Below are positions 22,963-34,569 of a stretch of DNA of 64,000 nucleotides, one piece after another. The DNA lies in assembly GCA_033816765.1 (NCBI GenBank), contig CM066294.1, forward strand, positions 3,100,001 through 3,164,000, given 5' to 3'. The notes beneath the pieces are model-generated. The model worked only from the letters and a program-made list of their open reading frames with translations, ran no database searches and was not told where the DNA came from. Position 1 is the first letter of the stretch, and each line of letters opens with the position of its first letter. The translations under genes and the position numbers were made by a program. The DNA comes from Nothopassalora personata. Lineage: Eukaryota > Ascomycota > Dothideomycetes > Mycosphaerellales > Mycosphaerellaceae.

Positions 22963-25412
22963 CTTTATTAGACTCTTCTTTTCCGTAGATAAGCTACGAA
23001 GGATCTACGAAGGGTAGATTAAGTCCGATAAACGCGATAAGCGCGTTAAGTCTACCGATAGTGCGACTCTAAGAAAAAGTGCGATAGATAAACGCACTTA
23101 AGTTAAGTTACTAAGTACGACGACCTATCGTGCTTAAGTTAAGTTAACCCTAAGTTAATAAGTTAATAAGATAGTACGCGGTAACGGCGGCCGCTAGTCA
23201 CTACTAGCGCTACGACTAGCGGTCTAACGCGAGTCGGTGCTTAATACATAGACTTAAGGTCGCAATGCGACGTAAGAATAAGAACAAGAACGCCTTTAGT
23301 AAAAGATAATTGACCTCGGTAAACTAGTTACCGAACTATAGGCGTACCTTAACCTAAGCGACTTCCTACACGACGACGAGATTATCGAGGAGGAGGGTAA
23401 GGAGGCTATAGTAGTAGTAGACTACATAGACGACGCAGTAATAGATAAAGGTAAAGAGGGAAATAAAGAGGCATAAGTTGCGAAGACCTATCGAGTAACA
23501 CTTAAGTCGCTAACCTAACTCGACATCGCTACTTTCGAGAAGTTATACGGTAGCGACTTGTCTACACCTCCCGCAATCTACTTCATCCTACGCCGTAGCG
23601 AAGAGGAGTACCGTAACGTCTCTAACCTTACCGAGCTGTTATATAAGAGCTATTACGAGAATTAAGAGCATAGAGATAAGTTATAGAAGGAGCTTAACGA
23701 TACGAAGAAGTAAGTAGTAGATCTAGATAAGCTACTTAAGACGTTAAACGCTTAGTAAAACGACCTCCGTAAGGACTTAGCTAAGGTCGTAGTAGAACGC
23801 GACACTACTATTAACAACCTTAACCTAGTTACCTAAGTACGCAATGCGGCGTCGTTAGAGCGTAACATAGCCGTTATAGAACGTAACACCGCCGTTACTG
23901 AACGCAACTCTACTACTTAAGATCTTAGTACTGCTTAGATCGAGCTAGCTACCCTTAAAGCACTACTAGTCCCTATAGACGCTAAGAAGTCCTATGTATA
24001 GGCGAAGCAAGCTATAATCTAGGTTAAGGAACGCGAAGCCCGTATTAAAGAACTTTAGCGCGAAGTAGATAACTACGAGGAGGCAGTCACCGATTACGAG
24101 TATAACCTCTAAGCCCTACGTAACGTATACGCTAAGGAACTCGAAGCTACTAAATAGCGCGGCCGTACTAAAGAGAGAGGTAAGGACCGCCGATCTTTAC
24201 TGTTAAGATCTATCTTACGCCGCCGTGTAGGACGAGAGCTATCGCCTCCTAAGGACAAGGATCGGGCTAGTAGGTATCCTAGCGGAGGAGACTTATCCAA
24301 TAAGTTAAGTAAAGAGGTTATTAAGAAGGATAGGGCTAGTAAGCAGCGTAAGAGTAGGAAGCCGAGATATAATCCGGACAGTAGTAATAGTAGTAGTAGC
24401 GACGAGTCCTCCGAGGACGACCGCCGTGCTCGCCGCCGCAAGTCTAAGAAGACTAAGACGACTAAGATCGACTTTAACGACATCCTAGACATCGACGAGT
24501 CACTCGATCGCCTATAGAAGACAGACCGAAGCGTAGATAGCCCTAAGTAGAAGTTCTAAGGCGACCTTAGTAAGGAAGGCGACCTAAAGGGACTATTACT
24601 CGAGAAGTAGCTTAGCGTACTAGAGACTAAGCTCGCCGCTACTAGCTTCCGCGACAAGGACGCTATGCTTAAATTCATACTAGATTACACCGATAGAGGT
24701 GCCTAGGCGTTACTTAACCCGAAGGTCCCGTCTATCGTAGGCATTATAAGTGGGAGCGAGCGCCTATACTTATCGGTTAATAAGATGATAAAGTCCCTAA
24801 TCGAGTAGTACGGCGATCGTAACCTAGTCGGCCGGGCTCGCGATCACATGTTAGTACTAAAGTAGCTAGAAGAGAGCTCTAAGGACTCCTTCGCCGAGCT
24901 CTACCGTAAGTAGCGCCGCTATACTAACCTTATACGTATGTCCGGCGAAGACGCTATAGACAATCTTATACGTAAACTTAACTATCGCTATCTAATCCGC
25001 TATTAGTAAGCTAACCCTAAGACCCTTACCGACGTAGTCGACGCCCTATTTAAGGCTAAGGAGGATTTTAAGATCGCCGAGACTCTTTACCTAAAGAAGA
25101 AGCCTTCGGCTAAGAAGGACGATAAGGATAAGGATAAGGACAAGTCTAACGGCACTCCACTAGCCGGCGGCTCTAGTAGCGGATCGAAGCGTAAGGTCGA
25201 CCGCCTCCTATAGGACACCCGCCTAGCTAAATTCAAGAACCTCCCACTCCTCGATAACGCCGAGACCGAGCGCTACATAAAGGAGCGGTTATGTAAGAAG
25301 TGCCGCAAGCTAGGTTATAAGCTAACTAATAAGGAGTGTAAGCTCTAGGCCTACTAGATGCTACCGCGCCCGACCTAGTCGGAAAAAGCATAGTCTACTC
25401 GTTAAGCGTAAT

Positions 25413-25573
25413 TGTCACGGTTTACCTTTGCACAGACGCACTTCGGTGTCACGTGACCTCGGGCCCGATCTTATCACGCGCTTCTCGCGACTTCTTACTT
25501 CTCTTCTTCGTAGAACTTACTCGATACTAAGGCTAATACACGTTTGCGCCCTGTTGCTGTCTTGTCCGTGTCA
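25413..25573 (+). repeat. 5' LTR of the miniature element (161 bp)
   Basis: It starts TGTCACGG, ends CCGTGTCA, and is matched along its whole length by 26,686-26,846. The near-perfect match supports a young insertion. Confidence 0.9.
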
Positions 25574-25655
25574 TTAAGTTCTACCGCGCTCGATCGCCGC
25601 AAGCGATCACCCCGACCACGTGTGCACAGAAACGCGCGTGCGACACCGAGTCCGA

Positions 25656-25955
25656 ATGGCCGCAAACCAGACGACACTCGGAGCAGACGAATCCTAATTC
25701 ATTCCCAACCTGAACCTTAACCTACTCACGAAGAAGTTCCTCCGCGACGCGCGCCAACAACAGAACGGCACACTAACCGAAGGACAACGTGAGGTGGAAG
25801 ACGAGTCAGAGTGGAATCCGGATTTCGACGACACCCAGGGTGTAGAACGACTGCGCAAGATGGCGCAAGAGACACAAGACGAGACTCAGGGCCGAGATGG
25901 TGCTGAGCAGGCTCGTCAGCAAGAGGAGCACCGGCGGAGCGCAGATACAACTTGA
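25656..25955 (+). pseudogene. Acidic/Gln-rich reading frame of the miniature LTR element with one stop
   Basis: From an ATG at 25,656 the frame encodes about 99 residues. One in-frame TAA falls after 13 codons, and the frame ends at 25,955 at the edge of the minisatellite. The product would be hydrophilic, rich in Gln, Glu, Asp and Arg (for example LRKMAQETQDETQG). It could be a relic of gag, which is the usual first gene in such elements, but no gag motif is visible. Coding status is uncertain. Confidence 0.3.
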
Positions 25956-26570
25956 GGCAAGCTGAGGCTTGATATACAGTTGGTGGACACAAGGCACACT
26001 GCGGTGTGATACTGTCTTCGCTTGAGGCTTGTATTTTTCGAGAGAGAGAGTCTTAGTTTCTCTTCGTCGTAACGAAGATACTGTCTTCGCAGATACAACT
26101 TGAGGCAAGCTGAGGCTTGATATACAGTTGGTGGACACAAGGCACACTGCGGTGTGATACTGTCTTCGCAGATACAACTTGAGGCAAGCTGAGGCTTGAT
26201 ATACAGTTGGTGGACACAAGGCACACTGCGGTGTGATACTGTCTTCGCAGATACAACTTGAGGCAAGCTGAGGCTTGATATACAGTTGGTGGACACAAGG
26301 CACACTGCGGTGTGATACTGTCTTCGCAGATACAACTTGAGGCAAGCTGAGGCTTGATATACAGTTGGTGGACACAAGGCACACTGCGGTGTGATACTGT
26401 CTTCGCAGATACAACTTGAGGCAAGCTGAGGCTTGATATACAGTTGGTGGACACAAGGCACACTGCGGTGTGATACTGTCTTCGCAGATACAACTTGAGG
26501 CAAGCTAAGGCTTGATATACAGTTGATGGACACAAGGCACACTGCGGTGTGATACTGTCTTCGCTTAAGG
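25941..26570 (+). repeat. 79-bp minisatellite, about 7 copies, with an embedded ribozyme fragment
   Basis: The marker TTGAGGCAAGC recurs at 25,952, 26,100, 26,179, 26,258, 26,337, 26,416 and 26,495, at 79-bp spacing except the first gap of 148. That gap holds a 58-bp foreign piece (26,025-26,082) from the 5' region of the retroposon family seen at 7,030. Each unit contains two short perfect hairpins (CAAGC-TGAG-GCTTG and CACAC-TGCG-GTGTG). The reverse strand of the unit happens to lack stops in all three frames, so long apparent reading frames there are a repeat effect. Confidence 0.92.
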
Positions 26571-26685
26571 CTTGCTGCGGCAAGATATACATTGGATTGG
26601 ATTGAATTGGGTAATGGCGATGGATATACCCCATTGCGATTGTTCACGCGTACGAGGGCGTACGGCGGTTTGAGAGGGGGGGTGG

Positions 26686-26846
26686 TGTCACGGTTTACCT
26701 TTGCACAGACGCACTTCGGTGTCACGTGACCTCGGGCCCGATCTTATCACGCGCTTCTCGCGACTTCTTACTTCTCTTCTTCGTAGAACTTACTCGATAC
26801 TAAGGCTAATACACGTTTGCGCCCTGTTGCTGTCTTGTCCGTGTCA
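26686..26846 (+). repeat. 3' LTR of the miniature element (161 bp)
   Basis: This is the direct copy of 25,413-25,573, preceded by the G-rich tract GAGAGGGGGGGTGG. Confidence 0.9.
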
Positions 26847-29800
26847 GTGATAACTAGTAGACTAGATACGAACATGTTAACGGGAGATAAGGCTCTAGGA
26901 ATCGACCTTAGGATATTATCCCATTCCTTACGAATGGTGCACGTAGAATACAATCCCGTTATTAGTTTATACCTAGTAGTACTATATAAGGTAAATAGAA
27001 AGAATGCATTCTCGTTTCTTAATATCGGAGTAAACTCTACCTACGTTAACATCGTATATACGCGAAAGAATGATTTACTACTTACTAAGCTAGATAGTCC
27101 ATTAGCACTAGGCCTAGCCGATATGTCTACGGCGAAGGAACTAATTAAATACCGGACTAAGTTCACCCTAGATATCGACGGCTACACTAAAGGGATTATA
27201 GGCTAGCTAACTAACCTTAAGTACGATATCGTACTAGGACGACCTTAGTACGATAAGCACTAGCTAGGACTATACTACGAGTCCGGTACTATAACCTTAG
27301 ACTCGGAACATTATAGGGAACACTACCTCGAACACGACGGACTAGCTTAGGTTTAGTCTATTAACGACTAGAACTAAGCCCCTATCCTTACACAATAGGT
27401 ACACGAGGAACTCCTTACTACCTACCGATTAGCTTCGGTAGAAGAAGATAATAAAGGAGACCTTACGTAGTAGCATGCCCGATTACCACTTCCGGCTAAT
27501 AGAGAACTAACTATTAAGCGTATAACTTCTTACGGACCTAGACTCGTGCGCCGAGCTACGAAGCGACGCGAGGAAAAGGAAGCTAAAGTAGCCGCCGCCG
27601 AAGCTATAATAGATAAAGCGGGAGATAGGCCTAAGAAGCCTATCGACCTTAAGGAAGTTAATACGGACTACTTTATACGACTCGCTAAGTAGAAGGGCGC
27701 ATAAGCCTACTTAATGTACGTATATAACCCGAAGGTAGAGTAGTAGCGATTAGGCGACTCGCTAGCCGTATACGCTATAACCGCGCATAACATAAGGCTA
27801 GTCGTAGGCGGTAACTACAAGATGCTCTTAGACGATAAGACTATCTAGCGGCTCGACGCATAAGCAGCCGCCTTTATGCTAGTATGTAACCGAACCGCGC
27901 TATCGCTTCGATTATGTAAGATGCACGCTAAATTAGACATAGTAAAGTTTATAAAGATTAACGACGAATAGATTGATCTAAAAGACTATCTACTACCTAC
28001 CTATTACGAGTATGTAGACTACTTCTCTAAGAAGGCGTCCGAGGAGCTACTACCTTATCGACCTAGTATCGACTATAAAATTAAGCTTAAGCTAGGAGCC
28101 GTACCGCCGTTTAAGAGACCGTACCGTATGTCTAAATAGGAAGACGAGGTCATTAAGCACTAGACCGATAAGCAGCTCGCGTAAGGTAAGATCTAGAGGA
28201 ATAAAGGACGTGCGGATGCAGCATCTCCCGTCCTTATCGTAAAGAAGCCCGGAGGTAGGCTAAGGGTTTACGTAGACTATAGGGCACTTAACGCTCTTAC
28301 TATTAAGTTAAGATACCCTATCCCGTTAATGCAAGACACTCTAAACCGTATTACGGGTAAGAAGTAGTTTACTAAGCTAGACGTAATCGTAGCCTTTAAC
28401 CGTATACGCATTACTAAGGGACACGAATAGATAACTGCCTTTACTACCCGATACGGGTAGTTCGAGTGCCTCGTAATGCCCTTCGGATTATATAACGCGC
28501 TAGGAACATTCTAAGTATACGTAAATAACACATTAAGAGAGTTCTTAGACGACTTCGCCTTAGCATACTTGGACGATATCCTAATCTTTAGCCACACGCT
28601 TAAAGAGCACATCGAGCACGTTAAGAAAGTACTCGGTAGATGTAGGGATGCTAGGTTATAACTAGACATTAAGAAATGCGAGTTCCATACCTAATCTACT
28701 AAATACCTTAGCCTTATCATCGGTAAGGATAGAATCTCTATATACCTAGAGAAAGTTAGAGTAGTATAGGAGTAGGAGACTCCTTGTAACGTAACCGACG
28801 TGTTAGCATTTAACGGCTTCGCTAGGTTCTACCGGCGATTTATTAAGAACTATAGTAAGATAACGTTACTACTTACCCGCCTTACTAAGAAAAACGTACT
28901 ATAGTAATAGACGCGAGAGTATTAAGTAGCGTTCGACGGGCTTAAGAAAGCATTTACGGACGCGGAAGGAGAGATACTAGCAGTTTTTTAGTATAGACTA
29001 GAAACGGTTCTCGAGACCGACGCTTTAGATTTCGTTACCGTAGTAGTACTCTCCTAGCGTTATAATAGCATCTTAAGACCGGTGGCCTACCTATCGAAGA
29101 AGATATTGCCCTAAGAGTGTAACTACGATATCTACGACAAGGAGCTCCTAGCTATAGTTAAGGCCTTCGAGGAATAGCGGCTAGAGTTAGTAGCGGGCGA
29201 CATTAATTGCGTAGATAGCGATTGCGAGAACTTCCTTGCTAACCTAAGCGGTAAACCGGTGCTAGTCTACTTAGATTATAAGAACCTCGAGTACTTCATA
29301 ATAACGAAGGAGCTTAATAGACGCTAAGCACGGTAGGTAGAGTTCCTATTACAGTTCTACTTTAAGATTATCTATCGACTAGGTGTCTAAGGAGGCAAAC
29401 CCGACAGCCTTATACGGCGCTCGTAAGATGCAATACGTAAGGGAGAGGGAGAGAACGACCTACGGCACACTTAGTAAAACCGAGTGCTCCTAGGGCCCGA
29501 ACTCTTTATACTAAAGCTATTAGCTAGTAGAGTTCTTTATCTCGTAGCGTCCGAAGTGACAGGTGTCGTAGACGAAGACCTATAACGCGACATCCGCAAA
29601 TTATATAAACAATAAGAGCCACAAGAGGCACTATAGTAGCTAGTAGCCGGAGATAAGGTTAAAATGCTCTATCGTTATAAGATTAACCCGAAACTGGCTA
29701 TATCCATCGAAGGCATAATCTACGTTAAGAATAGAGAAGGAGGCTATAGCCTATACGTCCTAGAGCTACCGGAGGATAACGAAGAGAACATAGTCTACGC

Positions 29801-31741
29801 ACGGATTATAAAGCATTTCCACGACGCTCCCGTAGTAGGCTATCTAGGCAAGACTAAGACTAACACCTTGCTAAAGCGCCACTATATCTAGCTAGGCATA
29901 ACCCGCTTTATCCGCGAGTTCTATAAAGGATGTACGACTTGTACGAATGTAAACCCCGGTGTAGGATGCCGAACACGGGTTACTAGCCCCGTTACTAGTG
30001 CTATTCGACACATGGGACGATATCGCGATAGACTTCGTAGTCGAACTACCCGAAGGCTACTACAGTACCGATGGATAAAAGTATAAGAACATTCTTACGG
30101 TAACGGATCGCCTAAGTAAGGAGCGGTATCTAATCCTAGTCTTGAATATAACCGCGGAGTACATTGCGTTTATCTACCTTAAGTACGTGTTTAGCCGCTA
30201 TAGTCTACTAAAGTCGATCGTTATAGATAGAGGACCCTAATAGCTTTCCGCATTCTAGAAGCGACTCTACCAATTACTAGGCATTAAGCGTAAGCTATCG
30301 ATAGGCTATTACCCTTAGACTAATAGATAGAGCGAGATCACGAATAAGGGAATGGAGAAGTACCTACGTACGTATATTAACTACGTATAGGATAACTAGC
30401 CCGACTAGCTACCATTAGTAGAGTTCACTACTAACGACTACGTCTTAGAGACAACCGGTTTCTCCCTATTTATAGCAACAATTAGCAAGAACCCGAGATA
30501 CTCTAATGTAGAAGTTATGCTACCGCTAGAGCTTATGCTACATAAGTAGCGTCTAGATGCGGAATTAGTAACCGCTTTCGGGACTCGTATAAACGAGATA
30601 AGAGCCGCGTTACGCGACGCTATGTAGATAGCATAAGACACGTAAGCCGAATACGCTAACCGGCGTAGGACTATAGCGCTAGCATACTAACTAGGCGACA
30701 TAGTGCACATTAGTACTAAGAACTAGTACATTACGCGACTATCTAAGAAGCTAGACTATAAGTATGTAGGACCCTATCCTATTAAGGAAGTACTACCACG
30801 CGACACGTACCGAGTCGCGTTACTAGACTCCTTAAGTAATCTATACGACGTTTTCTACGCCAATTACCTACGGCTAGGTTATAATCTAGTTATAGGGCAA
30901 GTTGTCCCTCTACCTCCGCTAATTGAGGTAGAAAACGAAGATGGATCGCACTAGGAGTAGTATGTAGAGAAAGTCGTAGATTCGCATGGGTCCCTACCGC
31001 CCGGTCGAGTACTAGTTAGAGGAAAGATCCCGATATATAAGTACTACGTAAAGTGGGTAGGTAACAATAAGCTAACTTAGGAGCCCGTAGAGACTATAAT
31101 TGCAATAGTAGCCGCCTCTGTCGCTAACTTCTATTATAACTACCCTACGGCCCCTAGACTAGCCGGCTTTACACTACCGCTAGGATAGATAGCTAATAAG
31201 GAAGCACCATCTAATAACGCGGGCGCAAACCTTAGCGCTACGATAATTACGTCTAACCTAGTAACTATAGGAGGGCCACGTAAGTACATTCTCTCGTAGG
31301 GGCCTATAACACTTCTAGTAGAAGATAACGGCTCGCATAAAGATAATAACCCGCTAGGCATGGCGCCTACGAAGGTAACCGATGACTAGTAAGGTGCGAG
31401 CGATACGCGAAATAGACATTATACTTCCCTTAACACGGTAACTACGAAGGTACTACTAACTTAAGTTAGTATCGGACCCCGTAGCTCTTTAGTGACCTAA
31501 GTAATAGCCGATGTAACGGACTCTCTTACGGAGTTCGCTCACCGTTGTAGCTAGCGTAACATATCCTATATAGGCTAAGTTAGCTACCGAGATAGAGCGA
31601 CGGAAGCGTAGAGCGCGGGCCTAGATAACGACACGACGAACAATAAGACTAATATAGAGGATAACGAAGCATTTGCACATGCTTATAGCAGGTTAATAAA
31701 TGATACGGTGTACCGGAGTGACCGTTTTAAGGGGGGGGTAG

Positions 31742-31902
31742 TGTAACGGCCCATAGCCGCACGACGAGTAAACGTGGCGCGTCACGTGACCGGGCCCGGG
31801 CCGACCCATGTGCCTCGGCTTATATATCTACTTCGCGCACCTCGCGCTCCTCTTAGATACCTTGTCTAACAACTTCGTACTACCCAAGTAGGTGCCCTTA
31901 TA
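31742..31902 (+). repeat. 3' LTR of E5 (161 bp)
   Basis: It follows a run AAGGGGGGGGTAG (polypurine tract). Its end reads CCCTTATA instead of CCCTTACA, a CpA to TpA change, and it is followed by the target duplication GCTAG. Confidence 0.93.
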
Positions 31903-33111
31903 GCTAGACCCCTAAATAGGTCTAGAAACCTAACTCTAGCTATTTAGACTATTTATTCCTCTAGGAGATATATATAAGTTATAAGGATTAATTAGACCTA
32001 GACCTAAAACCCTAGACTCGGAGGAGATCTATAATATAATCTATTAGAGTAAGAAACCGAGGTACGACGAAAAACTAGTATACTTAATTCTTACTATTAA
32101 GAGGATTAAGGTCTTATCTACGCTCTTAAAGGGACCTTAAGAGAGTAATACCTTAACTATATTATCTAAAGTAACTAGAATAGGGTATATACTACCCCCT
32201 AAACTAAAGCGATAGAAGAATCTTAGTATATACCCCTATAGGGAATTATTTAGGGTAGTAAGCATCGAAGAATTTAATAAGCAATTTACGATAAATACCC
32301 TATCTTAGTATAATAAGGCTAAAGTAGTAGGGTATCTAATAACGTTAATAACCTAGGTATAGAAATATAAGCTTAACTAAAGCGTAGAACTCCTAAAATA
32401 CAAGGCTCGGGTATATGCTCGAGGCGATTAAAAGGACGCTATAGGGGAAACCTACGTAGTAACCCTCTACGTAAGGTTCTTTAGGTATATAATAGCCCTA
32501 GTAGCTTACTTTAACCTTAAGACACTATAGATAGATACCGTAAACGCCTTTCTTAATGCCTCTATACTATCGCTAGTATATATATACGCCCTTAAAGGAT
32601 TTAAGAAGGAAGGAAAGCTCCTAAGGTACTATAAAGCCCTTTACGGATTTAAGGAATCCTCTCTACTATAGTACATAGAGCTTAAAGATACCCTTAACGA
32701 CCTCGGCCTATCTAAAGTTACGGACTATCTCTTTATTAATAGGGAATTTTTAGTCCTAGTCTTCTTCTATATAGACAATATCTGCTTTACTTAGCCCTTA
32801 AAATCCGAATTAAGAGCTAAGGAGCTAGTTTAAGGATTAACTAACAAATACGAGATAAAGATAATAGGACCTATTAAATAGTTCTACGGTATTTATATTA
32901 CTCGCGATCGTTAATAGCGTATTCTTAAGCTTAATTAGAAGGCCTATATTGAAAAAATCGGGTATTAATACGGCATTATAAGGCCGGAGAAGAGAATTAA
33001 AACTCCTCTACTAGTAGGCTATATTAGCCTAAGAAATAAACTTTAGGCTACTACGGAAGAAATTAACGTTTATAGGTCCTAAGTAGGATCGGTAAACTTC
33101 GTAGTAGTAGA
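31903..33111 (+). mobile_element. Ty1/Copia element E3b, reverse transcriptase part
   Basis: This continues the Copia element from 22,801. Through stops one reads KARVYARGD near 32,400, a DTVNAFLNASI stretch near 32,540, the YKALYGFKESS motif near 32,630-32,660, and FYIDNICF near 32,766-32,790 (the Copia YVDD-equivalent box). The frame is cut at 33,111 by retroposon copy C and resumes at 33,874. Confidence 0.85.
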
Positions 33112-33873
33112 TTGATTGATTATTCCATTAACGTGCTATTTGAGTCAAAGACTATGCAACACGGGTCTCGAGAACGAGACCAAAATTTGAGAGAAGGAGA
33201 AAAGCCCCGTCGTACCCCGGACGTAAAAACTCCTTAAAAGATGCGAGCAACGCTCGCTATTCGAACCGTAAATCGAATATATTGCGGCGTAGTACGCGCG
33301 TACCCGGTAGTCGTGTCTTGTCGAGAATTGCGGTTTGTCGCCTTGCCCCGGGCGAGACAAGTTTTGCGCCCGTGTCTCGTTCTTGTTTTAAAAAGCCAAG
33401 CCGGCCGTACCCGTACGCACCGAGCAAAATCCCAAGAAACACCCGTTGCCTCTGTTTCAATCCAGTCGCGTTCTCCGGTCTCGAGTGTAGCTCCTCGGTC
33501 GCAGTGGCCTCGCTGTCGTCCCCCCCTCGGCCTCTCTTGGTTCCAGCCGTGCAGTATACGTGGTTTGCGCCCCTAAACGCCTCTCTTGGTTCCAGCCGGC
33601 AGTTTACGTGGTTTGCCGGGACGACAGGTAGACAGCGCCTTCGTTGTTCGAGCGACGTGTACGCTATGTACGTCGCTTTCCCTTCTCGCAGTTCCGGAGT
33701 TCTTGTTTGTAGATTTTGAGCGTATCTCGTTCGTTCGGTTCGTCCGACCTGTCTTTTCTTGTTTCGAGTCGAGTAGGCTTGTATTTTTTCGAGAGAGAGA
33801 GTCTTAGTTTCTCTTCGTCGTAACGAAGATACTTACGTCGTCCGCCGCGTGAAGGCGCTCTCTATAGGACGAC
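33112..33873 (-). mobile_element. Unclassified ~760-bp retroposon, copy C
   Basis: This copy is 762 bp, minus orientation, flanked by the 13-bp target duplication TCGTAGTAGTAGA (33,099-33,111; 33,874-33,886). Apart from a one-base expansion of a T run and the tail length it matches copy B. It interrupts Copia reverse transcriptase, whose frame continues on both sides. It is not RIP-mutated. Confidence 0.85.
33796..33873 (-). ncRNA. Candidate HDV-like ribozyme, copy C
   Basis: This has the same 78 bases as copies A and B. Nucleotide 1 of P1 is at 33,873, next to the target duplication. All helices P1-P4 and the joiner CTAAG are intact. Activity is inferred only from the fold. Confidence 0.62.
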
Positions 33874-34560
33874 TCGTAGTAGTAGAGACTCGCCCTAATA
33901 TATCCTTTTTAGTCTCTCTTCTTTCTTAGCACCTAACTAACCCTATAAAGGAGGCTCTTAGGGCGGTAAGACACTTAATTTAATACCTTCTCTATATTAT
34001 AGAGTATTCGATTAAGTACTATAGCCTATCTAAACGCTCGGACTTAACCATACCGGAATTTTATAGGGCCTTAGATGCCTTATTTACGGACGATAAGGAA
34101 ACTCGTAGATTAAGTAAGGCCTTCGTCTTCTTTCTTTTTAAGGGAATTATCGATTAGAGAGCAGTTAAGTAGGGAATAGTTATAAAATTAAGTACTAAAT
34201 TAGAGCTATACGTCCTTAGTTACGCCGCCTTAGAGGCCCTATAGTATAAGAGGCTTTTAGTATAGTTACCCTTAAATTAGAGAATCGGATACTACTATAC
34301 TATAATAACTAGTAGACTATAAGGATTATTAAGGCCCTAAATAGTAGAATCGATACTAAGATAAGACATATAGACATCTAACAATGCTAGCTTAGGGAAT
34401 AGTACTAAGTAGGACGCCTTAAAATTAGCTAGATAAGGACATAGGAGATTACCGTAGACGGTTTAACTAAGGTCCTAAGTCCTTAATAGTACTAGCGGTT
34501 TATTAATTACCTTAATTTTAGAGATTAGCAAATAGGTATACCCTCGCCTTAATAGCTAGG
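33874..34560 (+). mobile_element. Ty1/Copia element E3b, end of reverse transcriptase and RNase H
   Basis: Reading resumes after copy C with a TRPNISF-type motif, then HLTNPIKEALRAVRHL, and RNase H ending in a VDGLTKVLS motif near 34,450-34,480, the usual end of Copia pol. A short G-run (34,559-34,563) may be the polypurine tract, with an LTR beginning just after, but I could not confirm an LTR. Confidence 0.75.
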
Positions 34561-34569
34561 GGGTACTAT

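Larger units (their letters stand above)
25413..26846 (+). mobile_element. Miniature LTR retrotransposon (TRIM-like, 1,434 bp), not RIP-mutated
   Basis: The ends are identical-looking 161-bp direct repeats, TG...CA. A G-rich polypurine run (about 26,671-26,685) lies just before the right repeat. Flanking 5-mers are GTAAT (25,408-25,412) and GTGAT (26,847-26,851), a target duplication differing by one G/A transition. The interior is only 1.1 kb and has no reverse transcriptase or integrase, so mobilisation would need another element's enzymes. It holds a degenerate acidic reading frame (25,656-25,955) and a 79-bp tandem array. CpA and TpG are normal, in contrast to the surrounding E5, so it is a recent arrival. 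It splits E5 between gag and protease. No family name is known to me. Confidence 0.85.
22802..31902 (+). mobile_element. Complete Ty3/Gypsy chromovirus E5 (~9.1 kb), RIP-degraded, nested in Copia
   Basis: There are 161-bp LTRs at both ends and identical target duplications GCTAG (22,797-22,801; 31,903-31,907). Gag spans about 23,270-25,410: a coiled-coil-rich first half, then a capsid-like part and a C-x2-C-type knuckle near 25,290-25,340. The retropepsin remnant ends in a VLGRP motif at about 26,850-27,250. Reverse transcriptase spans about 28,000-28,800, with AYLDDILIF at 28,563-28,589. RNase H is at about 28,950-29,350. Integrase is at about 29,640-30,550, with an H-H-C-C-like zinc segment, two short frames still open at 29,664-29,891, and a GCTTCTN motif. 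The chromodomain is at about 30,960-31,130 (YYVKWVGNNKLT-x-EP). About 600 bp of further coding-like sequence follows before a polypurine tract at about 31,727-31,741. A miniature LTR element interrupts it at 25,413-26,846. Confidence 0.92.

Noticed and set aside
24109..24492. Minus-strand 127-codon Leu/Arg/Ser-rich frame in E5
   Set aside because: It is the antisense shadow of the charged Asp/Arg/Lys-rich gag frame on the plus strand.
25806..26725. Three long minus-strand frames of about 190-270 codons
   Set aside because: The 79-bp unit lacks stops in all three reverse frames and 79 is not a multiple of 3, so the array is automatically open in every frame with the same three peptides cycling. 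There is no sign of a real gene.
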